Origin: Gemmataceae bacterium
Lineage (GTDB): Bacteria > Planctomycetota > Planctomycetia > Gemmatales > Gemmataceae
DNA: 64,000 bases
Assembly: GCA_022616435.1 (NCBI GenBank)
Contig: JAKEET010000117.1
Location: 1-64,000, forward strand
Reading direction: 5' to 3'
The position numbers were made by a program, and so were the translations under genes. The notes below the pieces were generated by a model. It saw only the letters and a program-made list of their open reading frames with translations, was not told where the DNA came from and searched no databases. Positions 51,329-59,188 of this stretch are shown here, piece after piece. How positions within the stretch are numbered: the first letter of the stretch is position 1; each line of letters opens with the position of its first letter.

Positions 51329-52357
51329 ATGCTGTACCCGCGCCATTGCGTCGCCATCCTGTTTCTGTTCGCCGTCGCCATGCCAGCCGCCGCCCAGAAC
51401 CCCATCGTCCCCGACGGCGCCAAGCTCGAAAAAATCTTCGACGGCGGCCTTGTCCTCACCGAGGGCGTCGCCTCCGCGCCTGACGGCATGATCTACTTCA
51501 GCGACATCACCTTCACCTGGTTCTCCAAGGAGAAGAAGCAGCCCATCGAGGCCGGGCACATCTGGAAGCACGACCCCAAGACCGGCAAGACGACCATCTT
51601 CCGCTCCCCCAGCGGCATGTCCAACGGCATCAAGTTCGACGCCCTGGGCAACATGATCGTCGCCGAGGGGGCCGACTTCGGCGGCCGACGCGTCATCAAG
51701 ACCGACATGAAGACCGGCAAGAGCTACATCATCGCCGGGCTGTTCGAGGGCCGGCCGTTCAACGCCTGCAACGACGTCACCATCGACGAAAAAGGCCGCA
51801 TCTACTTCAGCGACCCGCGCTACCTCGGCCACGAGCCGATCGATCAGCCGGTGCAAGCCGTGTATCGCATCGACACCGACGGCTCGATTCATCGCATCAT
51901 CACCGACGCCGGCAAGTGCAACGGCGTGCTCGTGTCGCCGGATCAGAAGACGCTGTACGTGGTCAGCAACGACAACGGCAGCTTCGGCATCGGCCGGGTT
52001 CCGAAGGAGGCGCCGCTGCGGAAAGGACTGATGGCGCTCTTGGCCTACGACCTGGCTTCGGACGGCACGGCCAAGTTCCGCAAGGTGCTGGTCGATTACG
52101 CTCCCGAGGACGGCCCCGACGGCCTGGTCGCCGACGTCGAGGGCAACATCTACGTCGCCGTCCGCGCCGAATTTCGCCCAGGCATCGGCGTCTACAATCC
52201 GGAAGGCAAGGAGATCGCCTTCATCAAGACCGAGATGCCGACCAATGTCGGCTTCGGCCGCGGCGCGGACGCGAACTTGCTATACATCACGGCGGGGCAC
52301 AGCCTGTATCGGATACGATTGAGCAAGGCGGGGTATCAGTTGCCGGAGAGGAAGTAA
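51329..52357 (+). CDS. Secreted SMP-30/gluconolactonase-like protein (paralogue without insert)
   Basis: 342 residues. ATG at 51329 has CTGGAG eight bases ahead and begins a signal peptide (HCVAILFLFAVAMPAAAQ). Blades are marked by LTEGVASAPDGMIYFSDI, MSNGIKFDALGNMIVAEG, FNACNDVTIDEKGRIYFSDP and PDGLVADVEGNIYVAV. It is clearly related to the gene at 40814 and is useful as the insert-free comparison. Lactone hydrolase activity is likely from the family but the sugar is unknown. Confidence 0.92.
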   Translation: MLYPRHCVAILFLFAVAMPAAAQNPIVPDGAKLEKIFDGGLVLTEGVASAPDGMIYFSDITFTWFSKEKKQPIEAGHIWKHDPKTGKTTIFRSPSGMSNGIKFDALGNMIVAEGADFGGRRVIKTDMKTGKSYIIAGLFEGRPFNACNDVTIDEKGRIYFSDPRYLGHEPIDQPVQAVYRIDTDGSIHRIITDAGKCNGVLVSPDQKTLYVVSNDNGSFGIGRVPKEAPLRKGLMALLAYDLASDGTAKFRKVLVDYAPEDGPDGLVADVEGNIYVAVRAEFRPGIGVYNPEGKEIAFIKTEMPTNVGFGRGADANLLYITAGHSLYRIRLSKAGYQLPERK

Positions 52358-52367
52358 GCGGCATCAC

Positions 52368-52397
52368 TTGACGGGCTGGTACTAAATACGATACTAT
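52368..52397 (+). promoter_or_regulatory. Possible promoter of the RHH operon
   Basis: TTGACG (52368-52373) is followed at 16-18 bases by GATACT/TACTAT (52390-52397). The ribosome site GAGGG and the ATG at 52410 come soon after, so the leader would be short. Confidence 0.35.
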
Positions 52398-52409
52398 CGA
52401 GGGAACTCG

Positions 52410-52754
52410 ATGGCGCGCTCGAAATACGTCGTACTCTTGCCGATGGCGCGTCATGACGGCAATCGCGTTTCCAAGGCACAACTCGACGATTACCTGTCCG
52501 GGCTGTTCAACCTTGCAGGCGGGTACACGGTGGCGGGCACGGTTGTCGGCGCCTATCGAATGCGAAGCGGCAAGAAGCAGCAGGATCGATGCTTGGAAAT
52601 CTGGATTGTGCTTGAGGAGTCGCGCGAGAGTGAGCTCAAGCATTGGCTTGCCAACGTGGGCGCTGACCTGGGCCAAGAGGCGATGTATTTCGAGAAGTCC
52701 GGAGCAAGAGTCACATTCATCAGGCCAAGACCACGAAGGGCGACAAAATCATGA
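52410..52754 (+). CDS. Hypothetical protein, first gene of an RHH-antitoxin-like operon
   Basis: 114 residues, not recognised. It begins MARSKYVVLLPMARHDGNRV and has a regular alpha/beta look: CLEIWIVLEESRESELKHWL, then ANVGADLGQEAMYFEKSGAR and a basic end VTFIRPRPRRATKS. GAGGG stands before the ATG. Its stop overlaps the ATG of the next gene (ATGA), implying coupled translation. Because the next gene encodes a ribbon-helix-helix protein, a toxin or partner role is possible, but the fold does not match RelE, HicA or PIN proteins that I know. Confidence 0.65.
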   Translation: MARSKYVVLLPMARHDGNRVSKAQLDDYLSGLFNLAGGYTVAGTVVGAYRMRSGKKQQDRCLEIWIVLEESRESELKHWLANVGADLGQEAMYFEKSGARVTFIRPRPRRATKS

Positions 52755-53137
52755 CAGCGAAGGTTGATCAGATTCTGAAAACCGCGCGTCATCAGGCGGC
52801 ATCGGCTCGCTCCTGGGCTGATGTCTCCAATCTACTATTTGATTCGGAGGATGGCCTCGTGAGTAGGGCTTTTCCGACGCGCACCGAACGGGAACGATTT
52901 GTGAAGACCGCGGCCTACCGGGAATTGATGAACCTGATCGACGACGTCCGCCAACGCACCGGTTTCATCGCGGGGGCCACGCCGACCAAGAGCGGCAAGT
53001 TCGTGGTGCGGTTGCCCAAGTCACTGCATGCCGCCCTGGAAACGGAAGCGGCGCGCGAAGGAGTGAGCCTCAATCAGCTTGTGGTCGCCAAACTTGCCGT
53101 GCAGATGTCGCATTTGGTGGCGGGCCAGGCGTCGTGA
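52751..53137 (+). CDS. Ribbon-helix-helix (HicB-family-like) antitoxin or repressor
   Basis: 128 residues. The C-terminal 40 residues form a ribbon-helix-helix DNA-binding domain of the HicB/Arc type: GKFVVRLPKSLHAALETEAA, then REGVSLNQLVVAKLAVQ. The N-terminal 85 residues are helical (SWADVSNLLFDSEDGLVS) and may bind a partner. It is coupled by an ATGA overlap to the gene before it. It probably binds its own promoter, as antitoxins of this class do. A dead PIN-toxin gene lies just downstream, so it could once have been part of a three-gene unit. Confidence 0.75.
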   Translation: MTAKVDQILKTARHQAASARSWADVSNLLFDSEDGLVSRAFPTRTERERFVKTAAYRELMNLIDDVRQRTGFIAGATPTKSGKFVVRLPKSLHAALETEAAREGVSLNQLVVAKLAVQMSHLVAGQAS

Positions 53138-53218
53138 GTATGCTGTCCTGCGGGAATAATCGATGCGCTTGCGGATCAGAGAAACGCGGATCGTCGAGGC
53201 CTGCCACTCCGACGGGGA

Positions 53219-53410
53219 CCACCCGCTGATCCGGACATTGCGTTTGCCGACGAGCCGGCTGGTTTGGAGGCGAGTTGGCGCGGATTCATCCAGAGCCGAC
53301 AGTTTTAGCCAAAGGTCTGGAACGATGCCTACTTGGCGGCATTTGCTGTTACGGGGAATCTGGAGCTCGTGACGTTCGACCAGGCGATCAGCGAAGAAAT
53401 GAAGGCGAGC
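53219..53410 (+). pseudogene. Remnant of a PIN-domain (VapC-like) toxin gene with an in-frame stop
   Basis: In one frame from 53243 the sequence encodes FADEPAGLEASWRGFIQSRQ, a TAG at 53306, and then PKVWNDAYLAAFAVTGNLEL and VTFDQAISEEMKA. These are the middle and C-terminal parts of a PIN domain, with the conserved Asp of NDAYLAAFA. The N-terminal half with the first catalytic Asp is missing. It cannot make a full toxin. Confidence 0.8.
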
Positions 53411-53428
53411 CGAGCCGCCGCTCGCACG

Positions 53429-53881
53429 TCAGACTTTTGCCAGCATCAGCAGATCAAGCCCTTTGAATTGCTTGAAGGCCTTATCCGCCGTCACCATTTG
53501 ATATCCGCCGGTGATGGCGAAGGCGGCAAGATAGGCGTCCATCCATCGTTTGGGCGAAGCCTTGGGCGTTGCCGCCAAACGGTGCCAGGCAGGCACGATG
53601 CCGGAAGGTTCGTCGCGGTAATCGACGGTCGGCAGCGCGAGAAGCTGATTCAGCGCGACCAGTGCGTCCCGATTCGTGAAGGATTTCACTCCGTAGTAGC
53701 GCAAGATGGCGGGTGTGGTGGCAATGCGCAAGAAACTCAGTTGCGTCGCCCGACAGAAGATGGCGGGTTGATCCTCGGACGCGAGCCGATGCACCTCCAC
53801 AGCCTTGCGATGCTGGGAATGGGAAGCAAAGGCCAGAGCGATCCACACATTGGTGTCAAAGAGATATGCCGAGCCGCTCAA
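53429..53881 (-). CDS. PIN-domain toxin (VapC family)
   Basis: 150 residues from a TTG at 53881, which follows AGGAAGACC and overlaps the antitoxin gene by 26 bases. It has PIN acidic residues in YLFDTNVWIALAF, in MDAYLAAFAITGGY and in VTADKAF, plus AIFCRATQLSFLRIAT, typical of VapC proteins. VapC toxins are Mg-dependent RNases that cut tRNA or rRNA. The gene is co-translated with the antitoxin just upstream. Its 3' end faces the end of the PIN remnant. Confidence 0.88.
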   Translation of the reverse strand: MSGSAYLFDTNVWIALAFASHSQHRKAVEVHRLASEDQPAIFCRATQLSFLRIATTPAILRYYGVKSFTNRDALVALNQLLALPTVDYRDEPSGIVPAWHRLAATPKASPKRWMDAYLAAFAITGGYQMVTADKAFKQFKGLDLLMLAKV

Positions 53882-54167
53882 GGTCTTCCTGGGTTTGGGT
53901 TTCTTGTTCCAGGGCAATCAGTTCCTCCGCCGTCATTTTGCTGGCCGGCGCCCGCGGATCGCAAACAATCAGGGGGAGGCCCGATTCCGGGTCGGTGACA
54001 ATGCGCGGCGATTTCACGACAGGCGCCGGCCGCGCCGGCGTTGGTGGCGCCGCCAAACCCTTGCGCAGCAAGTCAGCCACCTCGTCCTTGAGTTTCCTTC
54101 CTTCGCGCACGGCGCGCATCTTCACCTGCTTGACCAGCGCGTCGGGCAGATCCAGAGTAGTCTTCAT
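53856..54167 (-). CDS. VapB-like antitoxin
   Basis: 103 residues. ATG at 54167 follows GGAAGATGGGCGC. The N-terminus MKTTLDLPDALVKQVKMRAV is a ribbon-helix-helix DNA-binding motif, and the rest (ASKMTAEELIALEQETQTQE) is an acidic, probably unfolded tail that would occupy the toxin's active site. It overlaps the PIN-toxin gene, and the two form a standard VapBC-type module. Confidence 0.85.
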   Translation of the reverse strand: MKTTLDLPDALVKQVKMRAVREGRKLKDEVADLLRKGLAAPPTPARPAPVVKSPRIVTDPESGLPLIVCDPRAPASKMTAEELIALEQETQTQEDLERLGISL

Positions 54168-54296
54168 GCGCCCATCTTCCTGGTTTCCCAGCTTTCTGTC
54201 AAGCCAGCTGTATTTTCTGCGAGACACGCCCGGAATCCTGCACTACGATGATGTGGCCATGAACCCCGCTTCCACACCGCCATCCATGCCGCCGCG

Positions 54297-55307
<1,011 letters not shown>

Positions 55308-55346
55308 TGGAGGGAATCGCCGCGGCACACACCACGAGGTCCGTTC

Positions 55347-56273
55347 ATGAGTGAGAAGGTCATTCTCCTCTGCGATCCCGGCATTGACGGCGCCTTCGCC
55401 GTCGCCCTGGCCGTGTTCGACTCCGATCTGGAGGTGCTGGGGCTGGCGGCGACCGCCGGCAACGTCTCGGCCGAGCAGGCGACCAAGAACGTCCACATCC
55501 TCATCGAGCAGCTCGATCCGCCGCGCTGGCCGCGTCTGGGCGAGGCGCCGCAGGTCGCCTACGAAAGCGACGGCACCAAGCTGCACGGCGCCAACGGCCT
55601 GGGCAACACCAACTTTCCCGTGTCCACGCTGCACAACTTGCCGACCAGCGAGAAGCTTCTGTACGAGCTGTTGCGGCAATACCCCGGCGAGATCACCGTG
55701 GTGTCGATGGGCCCGGTCACGGTGCTGGCGCGGGCCTTCGAGATGTACCCGGACCTCCCCACGGCGGTGAAACGGCTGGTCTGCCTCGGCGGCACCTGGC
55801 ACGAGCCGGGCAACGCCGGCCCGGTCACCGAGTTCCATTTCCACTGCGACCCATACGCGGCCCGCACCGTGGTGCACAGCGGGGCGCCCTTGACCTTGAT
55901 CCCGCTCGACGTCATGCGCCGGGTCCTGTTCTCGCCGCGCGACCTGCTCGGCCTGCCCGAAGACGCGTCGCGGGCCTGCCGGTTTCTGCGCCAGATCGTG
56001 CCGTGCGGCATCGCGGCCACGTCCAACCTGTACGGCATCGAAGGTTTCCACCTGAAAGACGTGCTCGGCACCATCGCGGTCGCGCAGCCGAGCGCCATCC
56101 AGACCAAACCGATGACCGTGGACGTGGAAACCCGCGGCGAACTAACCCGCGGCATGACCGTCTTCGACGAGCGCCACTGGCTGCATCGCCCCACCAACGT
56201 GGACCTGGCCGTGGACGTCGACGGCAAGGCGGTCCGCGACTACATTTCCCGCATCTTGAAGCTGGATGAATAA
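55347..56273 (+). CDS. Nucleoside hydrolase-like protein with an altered calcium site
   Basis: 308 residues of the nucleoside hydrolase fold: LGLAATAGNVSAEQATKNV, EITVVSMGPVTVLARAFEMY, NAGPVTEFHFHCDPYAARTV and FHLKDVLGTIAV. The family hydrolyses the N-glycosidic bond of nucleosides with a calcium ion held by the N-terminal DxDPGxDD motif. Here that motif reads LLCDPGIDGAFA, so the first and last Asp are missing. It may be a divergent subgroup with a changed metal site or substrate. It follows trpD by 39 bases on the same strand. Confidence 0.88.
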   Translation: MSEKVILLCDPGIDGAFAVALAVFDSDLEVLGLAATAGNVSAEQATKNVHILIEQLDPPRWPRLGEAPQVAYESDGTKLHGANGLGNTNFPVSTLHNLPTSEKLLYELLRQYPGEITVVSMGPVTVLARAFEMYPDLPTAVKRLVCLGGTWHEPGNAGPVTEFHFHCDPYAARTVVHSGAPLTLIPLDVMRRVLFSPRDLLGLPEDASRACRFLRQIVPCGIAATSNLYGIEGFHLKDVLGTIAVAQPSAIQTKPMTVDVETRGELTRGMTVFDERHWLHRPTNVDLAVDVDGKAVRDYISRILKLDE

Positions 56274-56285
56274 GAAACTCACCTC

Positions 56286-56381
56286 GGATTTCACGGAGAA
56301 CACGGATGGCAAGACAGATGGGTCCTTGGCGACCCTCGCTCATGATCGATTCCATCGCTATCCGTGTCATCCGTGAAATCC
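56286..56381. repeat. Paired inverted repeat (ATTTCACGGA family)
   Basis: GGATTTCACGGAGAACACGGAT (56286-56307) is matched in reverse by a 22-base stretch at 56360-56381, with two mismatches. It lies in the spacer between the nucleoside hydrolase and DCC protein genes. Confidence 0.75.
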
Positions 56382-56443
56382 GTGGTTCATCGCCGTCCGT
56401 GGTTCATCGGTTGCGACTGGCCGCGCCTGCCGGTTAGCATTGC

Positions 56444-56854
56444 ATGACCGCATCCATCGCTCCGCATCCGCGCGCCCGCGTCTTTTATGACGGCGACTGT
56501 CCGCTCTGCCGGAAGTCGGTCGCGATCCTGCGGCGCCTCGATTGGCTGGGGCGTTTGGAGTGCGTCAACTCCCGTGGCGCGGACCAGCCGCTGCTGCGTC
56601 AACCCCCGCTATCCTCGGCCCCATTGCTGGACGAAATGCACCTCCTGACCCCCGACGGCCAGCGGCTCCACCACGGTTTCGGCGCGTTTCGCTGGATGGC
56701 GTGGCGGCTGCCCTTGTGTTGGCTGATCGCGCCGCTTCTCTACATCCCTGGCGTCCCGTGGCTCGGTCAGCGCATTTATCTCTGGATCGCCCGGCGCCGC
56801 TTTCAGCTCCTGCCATGCCGCCACGGCGTTTGCACCATAGAACAGAAGCAGTAA
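56444..56854 (+). CDS. DCC-family (DUF393) thiol-disulfide oxidoreductase-like protein
   Basis: 136 residues. The N-terminal FYDGDCPLCRKSVAILRRLD contains the DxxCxxC motif that names the DCC family. A hydrophobic C-terminal half (RWMAWRLPLCWLIAPLLYIP) may associate with the membrane. The family has a thioredoxin-like fold and probable redox function, but few members are characterised. ATG at 56444 lacks a clear ribosome site. Confidence 0.88.
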   Translation: MTASIAPHPRARVFYDGDCPLCRKSVAILRRLDWLGRLECVNSRGADQPLLRQPPLSSAPLLDEMHLLTPDGQRLHHGFGAFRWMAWRLPLCWLIAPLLYIPGVPWLGQRIYLWIARRRFQLLPCRHGVCTIEQKQ

Positions 56855-56934
56855 CTTGTGGCGGCAAGGTGTCAAATTGCCGCTGGGTTGGCCGGCGGCA
56901 CGTTGGAAGCTTGCCGCCGCAGGAAAGGTCATCC

Positions 56935-57936
56935 ATGTCCCGGCGCAGCGTCGAACTCCTGGCCGACGGCGAGGCCATCGAAGAAGTCTACCTGGTCACC
57001 GACAAGCAGTTGCGCACCAACCGCCAGGGCAACCCGTTCCTGCAGCTCGAGCTGCGCGACAAGACCGGCGCCATCAGCGCCCGCATGTGGAACGCCAACG
57101 AACACCTGTTCCGCGCCTTCGAGGAAGGCGACTTCCTCCGCATCAAGGGCAAGGTCCAGCTCTACCAGGGCTCGCTGCAAATCCTGTTCACCGCCTTCGA
57201 GCGGGTGGACAAGGCGCACGTCACGCTGGCCGAGTTCATGCCGCAGTCCGAGCACGACATCGGCCGGATGTACGAACGGCTGCGGTCGATCCTGCTCAAA
57301 GTGGACGACATGCACCTGCGCGCCCTGGTCGAGTGCTTCCTGATGGACGAGGCGTTCGTGCGCGATTTTTGCCGGGCCCCGGCCGGCATCCGCAACCATC
57401 ACGCCTACGTCGGCGGCCTCCTGGAACACGTGGTCCATCTGCTCGAGGCGGCCGACCGGCTGTTGCCGCTCTACACCGAGCTGAACCGCGACCTGCTGCT
57501 CATGGGCGTGTTCCTGCACGACGTCGGCAAGGTCCGCGAGCTGAGCTTCGAACGCGTCTTCGGCTACACCGACGAAGGCCAGCTCGTCGGCCACATCGTC
57601 ATCGGCGTCGAGATGCTCGACGAGAAAGTGGCCCAGGTGCCGGGCTTGACCGGCGAGCCGTTCCCCAAGGAGCTGCTCTTGCGGCTCAAGCACATGATCC
57701 TGAGCCATCACGGCGCCTACGAGTTCGGCAGCCCGCGCCTGCCGATGACGCCCGAGGCGATCGCGCTGCACCACCTGGACAACCTCGACGCCAAGGTCCA
57801 CAGCTTCACCCGCGACATCCGCGACGACCGCCAGGGCCCGTCCGCCTGGACGCCGTACAACCACAGCCTGCAGCGCCGGCTGTTCAAGGGCGTCAAGGAA
57901 GGCGCCGAGCCGGTGACCGATGGCGGCGAATCGTAA
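56935..57936 (+). CDS. YhaM-like 3'-5' exoribonuclease (OB plus HD domains)
   Basis: 333 residues. ATG at 56935 follows AGGAAAGG. The N-terminal OB fold (LQLELRDKTGAISARMWNAN, FLRIKGKVQLYQGSLQILF) is followed by an HD domain: HHAYVGGLLEHVVHLLEAA, VFLHDVGKVREL, LSHHGAYEFGSPRLPMTPEA. This domain order and length match YhaM, an RNA/DNA 3'-5' exonuclease that uses metal bound at the HD site. It takes part in RNA turnover in Firmicutes; here the role is inferred by family. Confidence 0.92.
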   Translation: MSRRSVELLADGEAIEEVYLVTDKQLRTNRQGNPFLQLELRDKTGAISARMWNANEHLFRAFEEGDFLRIKGKVQLYQGSLQILFTAFERVDKAHVTLAEFMPQSEHDIGRMYERLRSILLKVDDMHLRALVECFLMDEAFVRDFCRAPAGIRNHHAYVGGLLEHVVHLLEAADRLLPLYTELNRDLLLMGVFLHDVGKVRELSFERVFGYTDEGQLVGHIVIGVEMLDEKVAQVPGLTGEPFPKELLLRLKHMILSHHGAYEFGSPRLPMTPEAIALHHLDNLDAKVHSFTRDIRDDRQGPSAWTPYNHSLQRRLFKGVKEGAEPVTDGGES

Positions 57937-57940
57937 TCGG

Positions 57941-58031
57941 CAGTGGTCAGTAGTCAGTAGCAAGAACATCGAATTGCTTCAGACAACTGACTTGCGATCG
58001 CCGGCTACTGACTACTGACTACCGACCACTG
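57941..58031. repeat. Paired inverted repeat of CAGTAGT/ACTACTG units before hemC
   Basis: CAGTGGTCAGTAGTCAGTAG (57941-57960) is matched in reverse by GCTACTGACTACTGACTACC (58004-58023), which continues as GACCACTGAC. The repeat nearly reaches the hemC ATG at 58042 and leaves no room for a Shine-Dalgarno site. Confidence 0.8.
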
Positions 58032-58041
58032 ACTACTTACC

Positions 58042-58953
58042 ATGTCACCACTTCGCATTGGCACCCGCGGCAGCACCCTGGCCCTCTGGCAGGCGAATCA
58101 CGTCCGCGACCGGCTGCGCGCGCTGGCGCCGGATCGGGCGATCGAGCTGGTGGAGATCGAGACCGAAGGCGACCTGGTCCGCGATGTGCCGCTGGTGGCG
58201 CTCGGCGGGCAAGGGGCGTTCACCAAGGCGATCCAGCAAGCCCTGCTGGACAACCGGGCCGACGTGGCCGTGCACAGCCTGAAGGACTTGCCGACGTTCA
58301 CGGTGGACGGCCTCATGCTGGCGGCGGCGCCGGAGCGCGGGCCGGCCGGCGACGTGTTCGTGTCGGTGAAGCACCGGTCGTTCGATGACTTGCCGCGCGG
58401 CGGCGTTGTCGCGACCAGCAGTCTGCGGCGCCGCGCCCAGGTCTTGCATCGCCGCCCGGACCTGAAACTGGTGGACATGCGCGGCAACGTCGAGACCCGG
58501 CTGCGCAAGCTGGTGGAGCAGGACCTGGACGCGATCATCCTGGCGGAGGCGGGCCTGGTGCGGCTGGGCCTCGCCGACCGGATCACGGAAGTCCTGGACC
58601 GTTCGTGGATGCTGCCGGCGGTGGGCCAGGGGGCGCTGGGTCTGGAGTGCCGGGTGGCTGACCACCCGACGCGCGGCCTGGTGGAGCAACTCAATCACGC
58701 GGAAACCCGGGCCGCCGTGCTGGCCGAGCGGGCGCTGCTGCGCGGCCTGGGCGGCGGCTGCGCGGTGCCGATCGGCGCGGCGGCGAGCGTGGCGGGCGCT
58801 ACGTTGACGTTACAAGGGGTCGTGCTGGCGCCGGATGGAAGCCAGCGCATCGCGGCGGAAGTCGCGGGACCGATCCAGGATGCGGAAGCGCTCGGCGACC
58901 GGTTGGCGCACGAGTTGTTGTCGCGCGGCGCCCGCGAGTTGTTGGAACAATGA
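58042..58953 (+). CDS. hemC: Porphobilinogen deaminase (hydroxymethylbilane synthase)
   Basis: Joins four porphobilinogens into hydroxymethylbilane on the route to haem. 303 residues, normal length. RIGTRGSTLALWQANHV is the N-terminal signature. HSLKDLPT and SSLRRRAQVLH follow, and GGGCAVPIGA holds the cysteine that binds the dipyrromethane cofactor. There is no ribosome site before the ATG, which is directly behind a CAGTAGT-type repeat. Confidence 0.97.
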   Translation: MSPLRIGTRGSTLALWQANHVRDRLRALAPDRAIELVEIETEGDLVRDVPLVALGGQGAFTKAIQQALLDNRADVAVHSLKDLPTFTVDGLMLAAAPERGPAGDVFVSVKHRSFDDLPRGGVVATSSLRRRAQVLHRRPDLKLVDMRGNVETRLRKLVEQDLDAIILAEAGLVRLGLADRITEVLDRSWMLPAVGQGALGLECRVADHPTRGLVEQLNHAETRAAVLAERALLRGLGGGCAVPIGAAASVAGATLTLQGVVLAPDGSQRIAAEVAGPIQDAEALGDRLAHELLSRGARELLEQ

Positions 58954-59091
58954 TCAGGGCGCAACAAGCGCCCGTCAGCGCACGCCGCCGCCGCCGTGCG
59001 CCAAACGGGTCCAGCGCACGCCGCTCGATCCCGTCAACATTTGTCACCCTGTCACCCTCCACCTGGTCTCGCCCCAACTGCGCCCCTCCGT

Positions 59092-59097
59092 TATAAT
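59092..59097 (+). promoter_or_regulatory. Possible -10 box upstream of the S41 protease
   Basis: TATAAT at 59092-59097 is a perfect -10 hexamer about 92 bases before the ATG at 59189. No good -35 hexamer is at the right distance. Confidence 0.35.
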
Positions 59098-59188
59098 GCG
59101 GCGGTGCATTCGAACCCATGCCGGCATTGCCGGCGCGACGCCACGGATCGGCGCCGCGCGGAGGCCGGTGGCTCGTGAGGATTCCTCC

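Noticed and set aside
57941-58031. CAGTAGT/ACTACTG units as a CRISPR array
   Set aside because: Units are too short, directly adjacent, and in inverted arrangement; there are no spacers or cas genes.
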